A stretch of DNA of 64,000 nt from the NCBI RefSeq assembly GCF_000429605.1, contig NZ_KE386925.1:248001-312000 (forward strand), in the 5' to 3' direction. Under the pieces are notes generated by a model. It did no database searches and had not been told where the DNA came from. It saw nothing but the letters and a program-made list of their open reading frames with translations. Within the stretch, counting starts at the first letter, position 1. Each line of letters starts with the position of its first letter. This document shows, one piece after another, positions 1-15,708 of the stretch. The DNA is from Azonexus hydrophilus DSM 23864. Its GTDB lineage: Bacteria > Pseudomonadota > Gammaproteobacteria > Burkholderiales > Rhodocyclaceae. A program made the translations under genes and the position numbers.

Positions 1-1
1 G

Positions 2-526
2 ACCCACCAGAGCCTGGTGCTGATGGACGAGATCGGGCGCGGCACCTCGACCTTCGACGGCATGGCCCTGGCCTTCGCCATCCTGCGCCACCTGATCGAC
101 AAGAACCGCAGCCTGACGCTGTTCGCCACGCACTATTTCGAACTGACCCGGCTGTCGCACGAATACAGCGAACTGGCCAACGTCCATCTTGGCGCCGTCG
201 AGCACAACGACCGCATCGTCTTCATGCACGCGGTCGAGGAAGGCCCGGCCAACCAGAGCTACGGGATTCAGGTGGCGGCGCTGGCCGGGATTCCGTCGGC
301 CGTGGTACGCGCGGCGAGAAAACAGCTGCGCGAATTCGAGCAGCGCGCCGCCGTCGATCCGCTGCAACCCGACCTGTTCGCCCAGGATTTCCCGGGCGAG
401 CTGGCCGAAGCCAGCGAATCGGCGCCGCATCCGGTGGTCGAGCACCTCACTGCCATCGACCCGGACAGTCTGACGCCGCGCGAGGCACTCGATGCGCTGT
501 ACGCGCTGAAAGGCTTGCTGAAGTAG
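2..526 (+). CDS. mutS: DNA mismatch repair protein MutS, C-terminal part (5' truncated by window)
   Basis: MutS recognises mismatches and recruits MutL. Only the last 174 residues are present. The open frame continues to the window edge, so the true start lies upstream. The first residues contain the Walker B region ([16 protein letters not shown]) of the ABC-type ATPase domain, followed by the conserved FATHYFEL segment and the helix-turn-helix region used for dimerisation ([15 protein letters not shown]). The tail after about residue 120 is the variable C-terminal extension ending in a short helical segment ([18 protein letters not shown]) typical of the MutS tetramerisation tail. Identity is secure. 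Confidence 0.96.
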   Translation, partial: THQSLVLMDEIGRGTSTFDGMALAFAILRHLIDKNRSLTLFATHYFELTRLSHEYSELANVHLGAVEHNDRIVFMHAVEEGPANQSYGIQVAALAGIPSAVVRAARKQLREFEQRAAVDPLQPDLFAQDFPGELAEASESAPHPVVEHLTAIDPDSLTPREALDALYALKGLLK

Positions 527-531
527 CGAGC

Positions 532-1032
532 TTAGTGGTCGCAGCCGTCCTCGTCGTCGGCGCCATGCACGTGGCCGTGCTCGATTTCGTCGGCGCTGGC
601 CGGGCGGATGGCGGTGACGGTGCAGGTGAATACCAGGGCGCTGCCGGCGAGCGGATGATTGCCGTCGAGCACAACCTTGTCGCCTTCGATGTCGGTCACG
701 CGATAGATCACGAACTCTTCGTCGCTACCGTCTTCCGGACCGCCTTCGAACTGCATGCCGACCTGGAGTTCCTTGGGGAAATCCTTGCGCGGCTCGATCT
801 GGACGAGTTGCGGATCGTATTCGCCGAAAGCTTCGTCGGGCTGCAGTTTGACCTGGACCGACTCGCCGACACTCTTGCCCTGCAGGGCTTCTTCGATCTT
901 GGGGAAGATGTCGTCGTAGCCGCCGTGCAGATAGACGAGCGGATCGCGACCTTCGTCCACGACTTCGCCATCGGAATCGGTGACATGGTAGTCGAGGGTG
1001 ATGACGGTATTGCGGGCAACCAGTTGGTTCAT
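532..1032 (-). CDS. slyD: FKBP-type peptidyl-prolyl isomerase, SlyD family
   Basis: A 166-residue protein with the SlyD layout: an FKBP half-domain at the N-terminus (VTLDYHV-like strand, then the DPLVYLHG segment), an inserted chaperone flap around residues 70-120 (EAFGEYDP, QVGMQFEG) and return to FKBP with the NHPLAG motif. The C-terminus is short and holds a few His, Asp and Cys residues (HGHVHG, DGCDH), a reduced form of the metal-binding tail of E. coli SlyD. The frame stays open far upstream, but the ATG at 1032 fits the family N-terminus. It overlaps the stop of the upstream peroxiredoxin gene as ATGA, so the two are probably translationally coupled. SlyD catalyses proline isomerisation and can act as a nickel chaperone. 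Confidence 0.93.
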   Translation of the reverse strand: MNQLVARNTVITLDYHVTDSDGEVVDEGRDPLVYLHGGYDDIFPKIEEALQGKSVGESVQVKLQPDEAFGEYDPQLVQIEPRKDFPKELQVGMQFEGGPEDGSDEEFVIYRVTDIEGDKVVLDGNHPLAGSALVFTCTVTAIRPASADEIEHGHVHGADDEDGCDH

Positions 1033-1502
1033 GAGTTGAGTTCCTTGACTAGGGCCAGTACTTCCTGGGCATGACCCTTGAAATTGACGTTGTAAAGCGC
1101 ATGGCGGATGACGCCGCTGCGATCGATGACGAAGGTTGAACGGACGATGCCGGTTTTCGGCTGCCCATCCACCTCCCTCGTCTGCCAGACGCCGTATTGC
1201 CGGCAAACTTCGCCTTCGGCGTCGGACAGCAGATTGATACCGATACCTTCCCTGTCCCTGAATTCCTGATGCTTGAGACAGTCTTCCCGGTTGATGCCGA
1301 GAATGGAGCACCCGTGTTTCCGGAAATCTACCTCATGGTCCGAAAAATCGGTGACTTCACGCGTACAGGAGGGTGTTCCGTCCTTGGGGTAGAACAACAG
1401 GACAAGGTGTTGTTTGTCCTGAAAGCTCGCCAGATCGACAGTCTCCATATCAGCATCCGGCAAGCTGAATGTCGGGGCCTTATCGCCATTCTTGAGCAGC
1501 AT
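1029..1502 (-). CDS. bcp: Peroxiredoxin, Bcp/PrxQ type
   Basis: A 157-residue thiol peroxidase that reduces hydroperoxides using thioredoxin. The peroxidatic site is the FYPKDGTPSC segment with Cys46. Classical atypical 2-Cys Bcp proteins have the resolving cysteine five residues later. Here that position is not a cysteine, and the remaining cysteines are at 65, 75 and 100, so the enzyme may use another resolving residue or work as a 1-Cys form. An AAGGAG ribosome binding site precedes the ATG. The stop overlaps the slyD start by 4 bases. The family is clear and the mechanism class is inferred. Confidence 0.92.
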   Translation of the reverse strand: MLLKNGDKAPTFSLPDADMETVDLASFQDKQHLVLLFYPKDGTPSCTREVTDFSDHEVDFRKHGCSILGINREDCLKHQEFRDREGIGINLLSDAEGEVCRQYGVWQTREVDGQPKTGIVRSTFVIDRSGVIRHALYNVNFKGHAQEVLALVKELNS

Positions 1503-1588
1503 ATCGTTCTCCTTGAGTGCTCAGCGTGGGACTGCTGAGAACGATTCTAGCTGAGCAAAATGGCGGTGGCTACAAGGTTTGAAGCGAT

Positions 1589-1879
1589 TTACCGGCGCTC
1601 GCCGGCGGGCTCGTCGGGTATCTGGACAAACACTTCGTCCTGTTTCACCATGCCGAGTTCAAAGCGCGCGCGCTCCTCGATGGCATCGTAGCCCTGCTTG
1701 AGATCGCGGACCTCGGCATCGAGGCCCGCGTTACGGATTTCCAGCTTGCGGGTTTCCTCCCGCTGGACCTTCAACTGACGGTCGTACTCCCATACCTTCA
1801 ACCATCCTCCCTTACCCAGCCACAATGGGTACTGGAGGAGGACGATCACGGCAAGAAGGCCGACCGTCAGCCAGCGCAT
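1589..1879 (-). CDS. ftsB: Cell division protein FtsB
   Basis: A 96-residue bitopic membrane protein of the divisome FtsQLB complex. There is one N-terminal membrane segment (about residues 3-20), then a coiled coil (about 30-65: [16 protein letters not shown] and on) and the conserved [16 protein letters not shown] segment seen in DivIC/FtsB proteins. It lies 6 bases after enolase on the same strand. The eno-ftsB order is the usual one in beta- and gammaproteobacteria. Length and context both support the call. Confidence 0.95.
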   Translation of the reverse strand: MRWLTVGLLAVIVLLQYPLWLGKGGWLKVWEYDRQLKVQREETRKLEIRNAGLDAEVRDLKQGYDAIEERARFELGMVKQDEVFVQIPDEPAGERR

Positions 1880-1885
1880 GAGCGA

Positions 1886-3205
<1,320 letters not shown>

Positions 3206-3218
3206 TTAAAGTAAATTA

Positions 3219-7613
<4,395 letters not shown>

Positions 7614-7622
7614 AATCACGGC

Positions 7623-9101
7623 ATGGACACCCGTCTCCTCCTGAGCCCATCGCTACGGCGCATCGAAGCCCGCCACGCCGACCAGCCGCTGATGCAACGT
7701 GCCGGTCAAGCCGCCGCCGACCTGGCCAGCCAGCTGGCCGGCGAGCGTAACCGCCCCATCCTGGTGCTGGCGGGCCCCGGCAACAATGGCGGCGACGCCT
7801 TCGAGGCAGCCCGACTGCTGCGCCAACGCTTTTTCGATGTCCGCGTGCTGTTCGCCGGCCAGGCGGAACAACTGCCGGCCGACGCCGCCGCGGCCTGCCG
7901 GCGCTTCACCGACGCCGGCGGCGAGTTTTCCCTGACACTGGAGGACGAACGGCACTGGGGCCTGATCATCGATGGCCTGTTCGGCATCGGACTGAAACGG
8001 GCGCCGGAAGGCATCTACGCCGAGTGGATCGCGCTGGCCAACCGCCTCGCCCGCCGTGATGGCTGCGCCCTGCTGGCGCTCGACTGCCCGTCCGGTCTCG
8101 ATGCCGACACCGGCAACCGGCCCGGCATCTGCATCGAAGCCACGCACACCCTGACCTTCATCGCCGGCAAACCCGGCCTGCTGACCGCCGACGGTCCCGA
8201 CCACTGCGGCGAAATCGCCATCGCCACGCTCGACCTCGAGACGACCGGCGCTGACCCGGCCGACGGCCACACCGTCAGCCGCCAGGATTTCGCCGGGCGC
8301 CTCAAACCCCGGGGCCGCAATTCGCACAAGGGCAGCTTCGGCGGCGTCGGCATCATCGGTGGCGGCAAGTCGATGAGCGGCGCCGCCCTGCTCGCCGGTC
8401 GTGCCGCGCTCAAGCTCGGCGCCGGCCGCGTCTATCTCGGCCTGCTCGACCCGGATGGACCGAGCGTGGACCTGGTCCAGCCGGAACTGATGATCCGCCG
8501 CATCGACACGCTCTTCCAGGCCGACCTGCAGGCGCTGGTGTGCGGCCCCGGGCTCGGCACCGCCGGCAACGCAGCCGATTGCGTCGAGCAGGCCCTGAAA
8601 TGCCCGTTGCCTCTGGTCCTCGATGCCGATGCCCTGAACATCCTGGCCAGCGACGGGCGCCTCGAAGGCAACCTCTACAACCGCGTCGCGCCGGCCATCC
8701 TGACCCCGCACCCGGCCGAGGCCGGCCGTCTGCTCGGCGCCTCGACGCGCGAGGTGCAGCTTGATCGCATCGCCGCCGCCCGCGAGATGGCTGCGCGCTA
8801 CGCTTGCCCGGTCGCCCTCAAGGGTTGCGGCACGATTGTCGCCGGACCGGATGGCCGCTGGTGGATCAACACCACCGGCAACCCGGGCATGGCCACGGCC
8901 GGCATGGGCGACGTCCTGAGCGGCATGATCGCCACCCTGCTGGCCCAGCAATGGCCGGCGGAACAGGCCTTGCTGGCGGCGGTGCATCTGCACGGCGCAG
9001 CCGCCGACCGGCTGGCCGCCGACGGCATCGGTCCGGTCGGCCTGACCGCCGGCGAAGTCATCGACAGCGCCCGCTGCCTGGTCAACGACTGGCTGCGTTG
9101 A
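7623..9101 (+). CDS. nnr: Bifunctional NAD(P)H-hydrate epimerase / ADP-dependent dehydratase
   Basis: A 492-residue fusion that repairs damaged NADHX and NADPHX. The N-terminal YjeF epimerase domain (about 1-215) has the GPGNNGGDAFEAARLL motif. The C-terminal dehydratase domain (about 225-490), a ribokinase-like fold, has NSHKGSFGGVGIIGG, LTPHPAEAGRLL and the GMGDVLSGMIATLL catalytic loop. The E. coli homologue is also fused. It starts 9 bases after the deacetylase-family gene. Confidence 0.95.
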   Translation: MDTRLLLSPSLRRIEARHADQPLMQRAGQAAADLASQLAGERNRPILVLAGPGNNGGDAFEAARLLRQRFFDVRVLFAGQAEQLPADAAAACRRFTDAGGEFSLTLEDERHWGLIIDGLFGIGLKRAPEGIYAEWIALANRLARRDGCALLALDCPSGLDADTGNRPGICIEATHTLTFIAGKPGLLTADGPDHCGEIAIATLDLETTGADPADGHTVSRQDFAGRLKPRGRNSHKGSFGGVGIIGGGKSMSGAALLAGRAALKLGAGRVYLGLLDPDGPSVDLVQPELMIRRIDTLFQADLQALVCGPGLGTAGNAADCVEQALKCPLPLVLDADALNILASDGRLEGNLYNRVAPAILTPHPAEAGRLLGASTREVQLDRIAAAREMAARYACPVALKGCGTIVAGPDGRWWINTTGNPGMATAGMGDVLSGMIATLLAQQWPAEQALLAAVHLHGAAADRLAADGIGPVGLTAGEVIDSARCLVNDWLR

Positions 9102-9110
9102 AGTGCAGCC

Positions 9111-10601
9111 TCAATCCGCCGCCGGCGGCGACGGATAGGGATAGAGCATGTTCAGCGCCTGACTCTGGCCGTTGGGCTGGACGATGCGTACATGTTCGCG
9201 GCGCAGTTCCCGGGCATGCGGAACCCCGCAGGCATGGGCGATCATTTCCACTTCCTGGTTCAGGTTGCGCGTGTAATGGGCAACCCGTTCGGCCTTGTCC
9301 TCGACGACCAGACCGCGCTGCAGTTTCTGGTTGTGCGTGGTGATGCCGGTCGGACAGGTGTTCTGGTGACAGCGCAAGGCCTGAATGCAGCCGAGCGCGA
9401 ACATGTAGCCGCGGGCCGAATTGACCAGATCGGCACCACAGGCCAGTGCCCAGGCGACCTTGGCCGGGGTCAGCAGCTTGCCCGAGGCAATCACCTTGAT
9501 CCGCTCGCGCAAGCCGTTTTCGATCAAGGCGTCGACCACGCGCGGCAGCGCTTCGTTGATCGACAGGGCCATGTGATCGGCCAGCGCCTGCGGCGCCGCG
9601 CCCGAACCGCCCTCGCCGCCGTCGATGGTGAGGAAATCCGGCGCGCTCCACAAACCGCGCCGTCTGACGGCTTCGGCCAGTTCGTGCATGAATTGCCAGC
9701 CGCCGATGGCAGTCTTGATGCCGACCGGCTTGCCGGTCACTTCGCGGACATGCACGACCATGTCGAGCAGTTCCTCCATCGTCCCGGTCTCGGGGTGACG
9801 GTTTGGCGACAGCGAATCCTTGCCCATTGGAATACCGCGGATGGCGGCGATCTCGGCCGTTACCTTGGCCGCCGGCAGCACCCCGCCTTTACCCGGTTTG
9901 GCGCCCTGCGACAGCTTGATCTCGAAGGCGCGGACATGCTCGTGCCCGGCCAGTTCGCGCAGGCGCAGGTCGCTCAGGCGGCCAGACTCTTCGCGAACAC
10001 CGTACTTGGCCGTACCGATCTGGAAAATGACGTCGCAGCGCCCTTCGAGATGGTAGGGGCTGAGCCCGCCTTCGCCGGTATCCATGTAGCAACCGGCCAG
10101 GGCCGCGCCTTGCGACAGGGCGCGGACGGCCGGCCGGGAAATGGCGCCGAAACTCATGCCGCTGATATTGATCAGCGAACGGGCGGCGAACGGCTTGTCG
10201 CACCAGCCTTCGCCGATCATCACCGGCGGCGACGGCCGGTGATCGCTGTCGAGCACCGGAAAGGCGGCGTTGACGAAGACCAGCGCGCCGGATTGGTTGA
10301 TGTCGTAGGTCGAACCGAAGCCGATCATGCCGCCTTCGTTCTTGGCCAGCCGATAGACCCAGGCGCGTGTCGCCCGGTTGAAGGGCATTTCCTCGCGGTC
10401 ACCGAGGAAGAAGTACTGGCGGAAGTATTCGCCCAGGCTTTCGAAGAAGAAACGCAGATGGCCAACGATGGGGAAATTGCGCAAGACCGTGTGGCGCTTC
10501 TGGGTGACGTCGCGCAGGTACCAGAACAGCAGGAGCACCGCCAGCACCAGAACGACCATCACCCCAAGACTGACGTGAAACACCCCGACGATTTCTGACA
10601 T
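9111..10601 (-). CDS. Membrane-anchored FMN-binding glutamate synthase family protein
   Basis: A 496-residue protein made of one N-terminal membrane segment (about residues 8-28) and a large domain like the central FMN/Fe-S domain of glutamate synthase. Motifs: SGMSFGAISRPAVRAL, TGEGGLSPYHL, AKPGKGGVLPAAKV, TIDGGEGGSGAAP for flavin binding, and cysteines in LRCHQNTCPTGI that match the 3Fe-4S ligands. The glutaminase domain is absent, so it is not a complete glutamate synthase. Proteins of this type are widespread, but their reaction is not well defined. It is convergent with nnr and divergent from nadC. Confidence 0.88.
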   Translation of the reverse strand: MSEIVGVFHVSLGVMVVLVLAVLLLFWYLRDVTQKRHTVLRNFPIVGHLRFFFESLGEYFRQYFFLGDREEMPFNRATRAWVYRLAKNEGGMIGFGSTYDINQSGALVFVNAAFPVLDSDHRPSPPVMIGEGWCDKPFAARSLINISGMSFGAISRPAVRALSQGAALAGCYMDTGEGGLSPYHLEGRCDVIFQIGTAKYGVREESGRLSDLRLRELAGHEHVRAFEIKLSQGAKPGKGGVLPAAKVTAEIAAIRGIPMGKDSLSPNRHPETGTMEELLDMVVHVREVTGKPVGIKTAIGGWQFMHELAEAVRRRGLWSAPDFLTIDGGEGGSGAAPQALADHMALSINEALPRVVDALIENGLRERIKVIASGKLLTPAKVAWALACGADLVNSARGYMFALGCIQALRCHQNTCPTGITTHNQKLQRGLVVEDKAERVAHYTRNLNQEVEMIAHACGVPHARELRREHVRIVQPNGQSQALNMLYPYPSPPAAD

Positions 10602-10624
10602 TGTCTCCCCCCTGACGGTACAAT
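10595..10624 (+). promoter_or_regulatory. Probable sigma-70 promoter of nadC
   Basis: A -35 box CTGACA (10595-10600) and a -10 box TACAAT (10619-10624) are separated by 18 bases, with the nadC ATG 31 bases downstream. Each hexamer matches the consensus in 5 of 6 positions. Confidence 0.6.
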
Positions 10625-10655
10625 TCGCGCCTAAGCATGCCGCCGGAACCCAGAG

Positions 10656-11519
10656 ATGTCCATAGAATTCGCCTACCCGCTCGCCGCAGAAATCACCCGC
10701 AATGTCGACGCCGCCCTGACCGAAGATGTCGGCCCCGGCGACCTGACCGCTTCACTGGTACCCGGCGCCCGTCAGGTCCGGGCCACGGTCATTTCTCGGG
10801 AGGCCGGCGTGCTTTGCGGCACGGCCTGGTTTGACGAATGCGTGCGCCGCCTCGACCCGAATGCCCACATCACCTGGCAGGCCGGTGACGGCGAACGGAT
10901 CGCTGCCGATCAGCTGCTATGCACCATCGACGGTAACGGCCGCGCCCTGCTGACGGCCGAGCGCAGCGCGCTGAACTTCCTGCAACTGCTGTCGGCAGTG
11001 GCCAGCAAGGTCCGCATCTACGCCGATGCCATCTCCGGCACCCGGGCGCAGGTCGTTGACACCCGCAAGACCCTGCCCGGCCTGCGCATCGCCCAGAAAT
11101 ACGCCGTCCGTGCGGGCGGTGGCGGCAACCACCGGCTGGCGCTGTGGGATGCGATCCTGATCAAGGAAAATCACATCCATGCCGCCGGTGGCATCGCCCA
11201 GGCCTACGCGGCAGCCGAACAGGTCGCCGGGCAAGCCGCCGACCGCTGCAAGTTCATCCAGGTCGAAGTGGAAAACCTCGACGAACTGAACCAGGCGCTG
11301 GCTGCCGGCGCCCGGATGATCCTGCTCGACAATTTCACCCCCGACCTGATGCGCGAGGCCGTCGCCGTCAACGCCGGGCGCGCCATTCTCGAAGCCTCCG
11401 GCAACGTCAGCCTGGAAACCATCCGCGCCATTGCCGAAACCGGGGTCGATCGCATCTCGGTCGGTGCCCTGACCAAGGACGTCAAGGCGCTCGACCTGTC
11501 GATGCGCTTCGTCGCTTAA
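10656..11519 (+). CDS. nadC: Nicotinate-nucleotide pyrophosphorylase (carboxylating)
   Basis: A 287-residue quinolinate phosphoribosyltransferase, converting quinolinate and PRPP to nicotinate mononucleotide in de novo NAD synthesis. Motifs: EDVGPGDLTASL near the N-terminus, ERSALNFLQLLS, DTRKTLPGLR, GGGGNHRLALWDAILIKENH and VEVENLDEL, ending in the SVGALTKDVKALDLSMRF segment. It is a stand-alone gene with its own promoter, convergent with purL. Confidence 0.97.
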   Translation: MSIEFAYPLAAEITRNVDAALTEDVGPGDLTASLVPGARQVRATVISREAGVLCGTAWFDECVRRLDPNAHITWQAGDGERIAADQLLCTIDGNGRALLTAERSALNFLQLLSAVASKVRIYADAISGTRAQVVDTRKTLPGLRIAQKYAVRAGGGGNHRLALWDAILIKENHIHAAGGIAQAYAAAEQVAGQAADRCKFIQVEVENLDELNQALAAGARMILLDNFTPDLMREAVAVNAGRAILEASGNVSLETIRAIAETGVDRISVGALTKDVKALDLSMRFVA

Positions 11520-11543
11520 GCCGCCCCCGACGCCGAGGGCGGC
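11520..11543. terminator. GC-rich stem-loop between convergent nadC and purL
   Basis: Perfect 7-base arms GCCGCCC (11520-11526) and GGGCGGC (11537-11543) with a 10-base loop, directly after the nadC stop. There is no T-run on either side, so an intrinsic terminator role is uncertain. Confidence 0.35.
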
Positions 11544-11552
11544 GAACAGCGC

Positions 11553-14500
11553 TTAGCCGACCCAGCGCCGGGCGTTGCGGAACATCCGCATCCACGGGCT
11601 GTCCTCACCCCAGCTTTCCGGGTGCCAGGACATCTGCACGGTACGGAAGACGCGCTCCGGGTGCGGCATCATGATGGTGAACCGGCCGTCGGCGGTGGTC
11701 ACCGCGGTCAGGCCGCCCGGCGAACCGTTCGGGTTGTACGGGTAGACTTCGGTCGGCTCGCCCTTGTTGTCGACGTAGCGGATCGCCGACAGGCACTTGC
11801 CCGGGTCGTCGGCGTTGTCGAAGACGGCGCGGCCTTCGCCGTGCGAGACGACGATGGGGATCTGCGAGCCTTCCATGCCGGCGAAGAAGATCGACGGCGA
11901 ATCGAGTACCTCGGTCATCACGAAGCGCGCTTCGAACTGCTCGACCTGGTTGCGGCGGAAAGCCGGCCAGTGTTCGGCACCGGGGATGATGGACTTGAGC
12001 GCGCTCATCATCTGGCAGCCATTGCAGACGCCGAGTGCGAAGGTGTCCGGGCGGTTGAAGAAGGCGGCGAACTCGTCGCGGCAGCCGTCGTGCATCAGGA
12101 TGGTCTTGGCCCAGCCCTGGCCGGCACCGAGCACGTCGCCGTAGGAGAAGCCACCGCAGGCGACGAGGCCCTTGAAGTCCTTGAGGCTGACGCGGCCGGC
12201 GAGGATGTCGCTCATATGCACGTCGACCGACTGGAAGCCGGCGCGATCGAAGGCGGCGGCCATTTCGTAATGGCTGTTGACGCCCTGCTCGCGAAGGATG
12301 GCGACGCGCGGGCGGCCGCTGATGTCGCGGTAGACCTGGGTGAAATCTTCCTGCGGATCGAAAGTCACCTTCGGCGTCAGGCCGGGGTCGGCGACGTCGA
12401 GGATGCGGTCGAATTCCTGCTGGGCGCAGTCGGGGTTGTCGCGCATCGCCTGCATGCGGAAGCTGGTTTCCGACCAGGCACGCTGCAGATCGACGCGCTT
12501 CTCGCGCAGCACGCGCTTGGCATTGCGGGTGACGCGGATTTCGTCCCACTCGTTCAAGTGGCCGACGAAGTGGTAAGGCACACCGCAGGCACGCAGAATC
12601 GGCGTGACCTTCTCGCGGTCGGCACGACGGATCTGGATCAGCGCACCGAGTTCCTCATTGAACAGCGCGCGGACGATGTGCTCGAAATCGCGGCCGGCCA
12701 TCAGGTCCGGACGCTTCTCGGCGCCATCGACATCAAGCGCGGCGGCGTCAAAGCAGACGCCGTCGAGGTCGAGCGAGACGCCGCGGCGGCTGGCGAAGGC
12801 CATTTCGCAGGCGGCGACGAACAGGCCGCCGTCGGAACGGTCGTGGTAGGCAAGCAGCAGGCCGTCGCGATTGAGTTTCTGCACGGCGTCGAACAGGCCC
12901 TTGAGCTTGGCCGGTTCATCAACGTCCGGCGCATCGTCGCCGGTGGCGTTGTACACCTGCGCCAGCGCCGAGCCGCCAAGGCGGTTCTTGCCGAGGTCGA
13001 GCAGCAGCAATTCGGTTTCGCCCTGATCGCTGGCGAGCAGCGGGGTTTTCGTCTTGCGCACGTCGTCGACGGCGGCGAACGAGGTAACGATCAGCGACAG
13101 CGGTGAAACGACCTGCTTCTTCTCGCCGTTCTCATCCCAGGCGGTGCGCATCGACAGCGAATCCTTGCCGACCGGGATCGACACGCCGATCTGCTTGCAC
13201 AGCTCGGTAATGCCTTCGACCGTGGCGTACAGGCGGGCATCCTCGCCCGGCACGCCGCACGGTGCCATCCAGTTGGCCGAGAGCTTAACCTTGTCCAGGC
13301 TGCCGACATCGGCGGCGGCCAGGTTGGTCAGCGCCTCGCCGATGGCCATGCGGCCGGAAGCCGGCGCGTCGAGCACGGCCAGCGGCGTGCGCTCGCCCAT
13401 GGCGAAGGCTTCGCCCAGATAACCTTGATAGCCCATCGTGGTCACCGCCACGTCGGCCACCGGCACCTGCCACGGGCCGACCATCTGGTCGCGAGCCGTC
13501 ATGCCACCGACCGAGCGGTCACCGATCGAGATCAGGAAGGTCTTGTCGGCGATGGTCGGCAGACGCATCAGGCGGTAGGCGGCGTCCTTGAGTTCGATGG
13601 AAACGGCGTCGAACGGCACGAAGCTGGCCGGCTGCGACGTGACATCGCGCGTCATCCGCGGCGGCTTGCCGAGCAGCGCTTCCATTTCCATGTCGACCGG
13701 ATTGACGCCGAAATGCGCGTCGGTGACGGTCAGGTGGCCGTCGCCGGTGGCTTCGCCGACCACGGCGAACGGGCAGCGCTCGCGCTCGCACATGGCCTGG
13801 AATTCGCCGATGCGGTTCGGCGGAATGGCCAGCACGTAGCGTTCCTGCGATTCGTTGGACCAGATTTCGGCCGGCGACATGCCCGGCTCCAGGGTCGGCA
13901 CCTTGCGCAGGTCGAACTTGGCGCCGACGCCGCCCGAGTGGGCGAGTTCCGGCAGGGCGTTGGAAACGCCGCCGGCACCGACGTCGTGCACGGAAAGGAT
14001 CGGGTTGTCCTTGCCCATCTGCCAGCAGCGATCAATCACCTCCTGGGCACGCCGCTGGATTTCCGGGTTGCCGCGCTGCACCGAGGCGAAGTCGAGGTCT
14101 TCGGCATTGACGCCAGCCGTCATCGACGAAGCGGCGCCGCCGCCCAGGCCGATCAGCATGCCGGGGCCGCCGAGTTGCACGAACAGCGTGCCGACCGGGA
14201 AGGTTTCTTCTTTGAACGACTGCTCGGCCTGGATGGAACCAAGGCCGCCGGCGATCATGATCGGCTTGTGGTAGCCGCGGACCGTGCCGGCCACGTCCTG
14301 CTCGTAGGTCCGGAAGTAGCCGGTCAGGTTCGGGCGGCCGAATTCGTTGTTGAAGGCAGCGGCGCCGATCGGGCCTTCGAGCATGATGTCGAGGGCGGAA
14401 GCGATGCGCGACGGACGGCCGTAAGCGTGTTCCCACGGCTGCGGGGCATCCGGCAGGTTCAGGTTGGAGACCGAGAAACCGCAGAGGCCGGCCTTCGGCT

Positions 14501-15485
14501 TGGAACCCTTGCCGGTGGCGCCTTCGTCACGGATTTCGCCGCCGGAGCCGGTCGAGGCGCCGGGGAACGGCGAAATGGCCGTCGGGTGGTTGTGCGTCTC
14601 GACCTTGGTCAGGATGTGGGTCAGCTCTTCCTTGTAGCTGTAGCCGCGGTCGGCATCCGGGTAGAAACGCTGGATGGTCGCGCCTTCGATGATCGAGGCG
14701 TTGTCGGCGTAGGCCATCACCGTGCCCTGCGGGTTGGCGGCGTGGGTTTCGCGGATCATGCCGAACAGCGTCTTGTCCTTCTTCTCGCCGTCGATCACCC
14801 AGGAGGCATTGAAGATCTTGTGGCGGCAGTGCTCGGAGTTGGCCTGGGCGAACATCATCAGTTCGACGTCGGTGGGGTTGCGCCCGGCCTTGGTGAAGAT
14901 GTCGAGCAGGTAATCGACTTCGTCGTCGGACAGCGCCAGGCCCAGCGTGCCGTTGGCTTCGACCAGTGCGGCCTTGCCGCCAGCCAGGATGTCGACAGTC
15001 GACAGCGGCTTCGGCGCGAAATGGCGGAACAGTTCGCCGGCTTCGGCAAAACCGGCGAGCACCGATTCGGTCATGCGGTCGTGCAGCAGGCCGGCGACAA
15101 TCTTCTGCTCGTCACTGCTCAGCGCGCGGGCGTTGTTCACGATGACATGGAAGGCGACGACGCGCTCGATGCGTTCGATGGCCGGTTCCAGATCGCAGTT
15201 GAAGGCAATGTCGGTGGCCTTGGACGACCACGGCGAAATGGTGCCGATGCGCGGCGCCACCAGGAACAGTTCGCCCTTGTCGGCGCCGGCCGGCACTTCT
15301 TCCAGCAACTTGGCCAGCTTGGCGCGCTCGTCGGCGGACAGCGCACGCTTCTGCGCGACGACGTGCCAGTAATCGGCGGTCACCGATTCGATGTCCGACA
15401 CCGCCGCGCTCAGGCGGGCGAGCAGGCGTTGCAGGCGGAAGGCGGAAAAGGCGGCGTCGCCTTTGAGGCAAATGATGTCGGCCAT
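11553..15485 (-). CDS. purL: Phosphoribosylformylglycinamidine synthase (FGAM synthetase), large type
   Basis: A 1310-residue single-chain enzyme of purine synthesis, fusing the synthetase and glutaminase parts as in E. coli. The start at [14 protein letters not shown] (15485) is chosen over an upstream in-frame ATG because it matches the family N-terminus. Motifs: [46 protein letters not shown], and in the C-terminal amidotransferase domain the nucleophile in [10 protein letters not shown] and the histidine in [10 protein letters not shown]. Confidence 0.97.
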   Translation of the reverse strand: MADIICLKGDAAFSAFRLQRLLARLSAAVSDIESVTADYWHVVAQKRALSADERAKLAKLLEEVPAGADKGELFLVAPRIGTISPWSSKATDIAFNCDLEPAIERIERVVAFHVIVNNARALSSDEQKIVAGLLHDRMTESVLAGFAEAGELFRHFAPKPLSTVDILAGGKAALVEANGTLGLALSDDEVDYLLDIFTKAGRNPTDVELMMFAQANSEHCRHKIFNASWVIDGEKKDKTLFGMIRETHAANPQGTVMAYADNASIIEGATIQRFYPDADRGYSYKEELTHILTKVETHNHPTAISPFPGASTGSGGEIRDEGATGKGSKPKAGLCGFSVSNLNLPDAPQPWEHAYGRPSRIASALDIMLEGPIGAAAFNNEFGRPNLTGYFRTYEQDVAGTVRGYHKPIMIAGGLGSIQAEQSFKEETFPVGTLFVQLGGPGMLIGLGGGAASSMTAGVNAEDLDFASVQRGNPEIQRRAQEVIDRCWQMGKDNPILSVHDVGAGGVSNALPELAHSGGVGAKFDLRKVPTLEPGMSPAEIWSNESQERYVLAIPPNRIGEFQAMCERERCPFAVVGEATGDGHLTVTDAHFGVNPVDMEMEALLGKPPRMTRDVTSQPASFVPFDAVSIELKDAAYRLMRLPTIADKTFLISIGDRSVGGMTARDQMVGPWQVPVADVAVTTMGYQGYLGEAFAMGERTPLAVLDAPASGRMAIGEALTNLAAADVGSLDKVKLSANWMAPCGVPGEDARLYATVEGITELCKQIGVSIPVGKDSLSMRTAWDENGEKKQVVSPLSLIVTSFAAVDDVRKTKTPLLASDQGETELLLLDLGKNRLGGSALAQVYNATGDDAPDVDEPAKLKGLFDAVQKLNRDGLLLAYHDRSDGGLFVAACEMAFASRRGVSLDLDGVCFDAAALDVDGAEKRPDLMAGRDFEHIVRALFNEELGALIQIRRADREKVTPILRACGVPYHFVGHLNEWDEIRVTRNAKRVLREKRVDLQRAWSETSFRMQAMRDNPDCAQQEFDRILDVADPGLTPKVTFDPQEDFTQVYRDISGRPRVAILREQGVNSHYEMAAAFDRAGFQSVDVHMSDILAGRVSLKDFKGLVACGGFSYGDVLGAGQGWAKTILMHDGCRDEFAAFFNRPDTFALGVCNGCQMMSALKSIIPGAEHWPAFRRNQVEQFEARFVMTEVLDSPSIFFAGMEGSQIPIVVSHGEGRAVFDNADDPGKCLSAIRYVDNKGEPTEVYPYNPNGSPGGLTAVTTADGRFTIMMPHPERVFRTVQMSWHPESWGEDSPWMRMFRNARRWVG

Positions 15486-15621
15486 GGAGTGTGCGGTCGG
15501 GTTAGATGCGGAGAGGCGGGCATTATACCCGAGGGCGGTCAAGCAAATGGCCGCCATGCCAATTCAGAACATCGGCATGACTGGTAACGAATTATTGCAC
15601 GGTTACATTTGGTATTTTTTT

Positions 15622-15638
15622 CATAATTATTGATTATG
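15622..15638. promoter_or_regulatory. AT-rich inverted repeat upstream of the chemoreceptor gene
   Basis: CATAAT and ATTATG form 6-base arms around a 5-base spacer, about 70 bases before the chemoreceptor start. The 223-base spacer from 15486 is clearly AT-richer than its surroundings and probably holds the promoter. No sigma-54 signature was found. A GATCGATAAA stretch just after the repeat weakly recalls a sigma-28 -10 box. Confidence 0.3.
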
Positions 15639-15708
15639 ATCGATAAATAACCTAGAATCGCGAGGCTTAACTATCCCAACACTTGAACAAATATCACTGG
15701 AGGTTTTC

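Noticed and set aside
532-1311. Longer N-terminal extension of the SlyD frame
   Set aside because: The extra 93 residues lie inside the peroxiredoxin gene in another frame and are not SlyD-like. The ATG at 1032 gives the family N-terminus.
13425-15587. A 720-codon open frame opposite purL
   Set aside because: Codon-bias shadow. purL is conserved throughout and no family pattern is seen in this frame.
15601-15708. Sigma-54 or clear sigma-28 promoter for the chemoreceptor
   Set aside because: No GG-N10-GC pair was found, and the sigma-28-like stretch lacks a matching -35 box, so only an AT-rich promoter region is reported.
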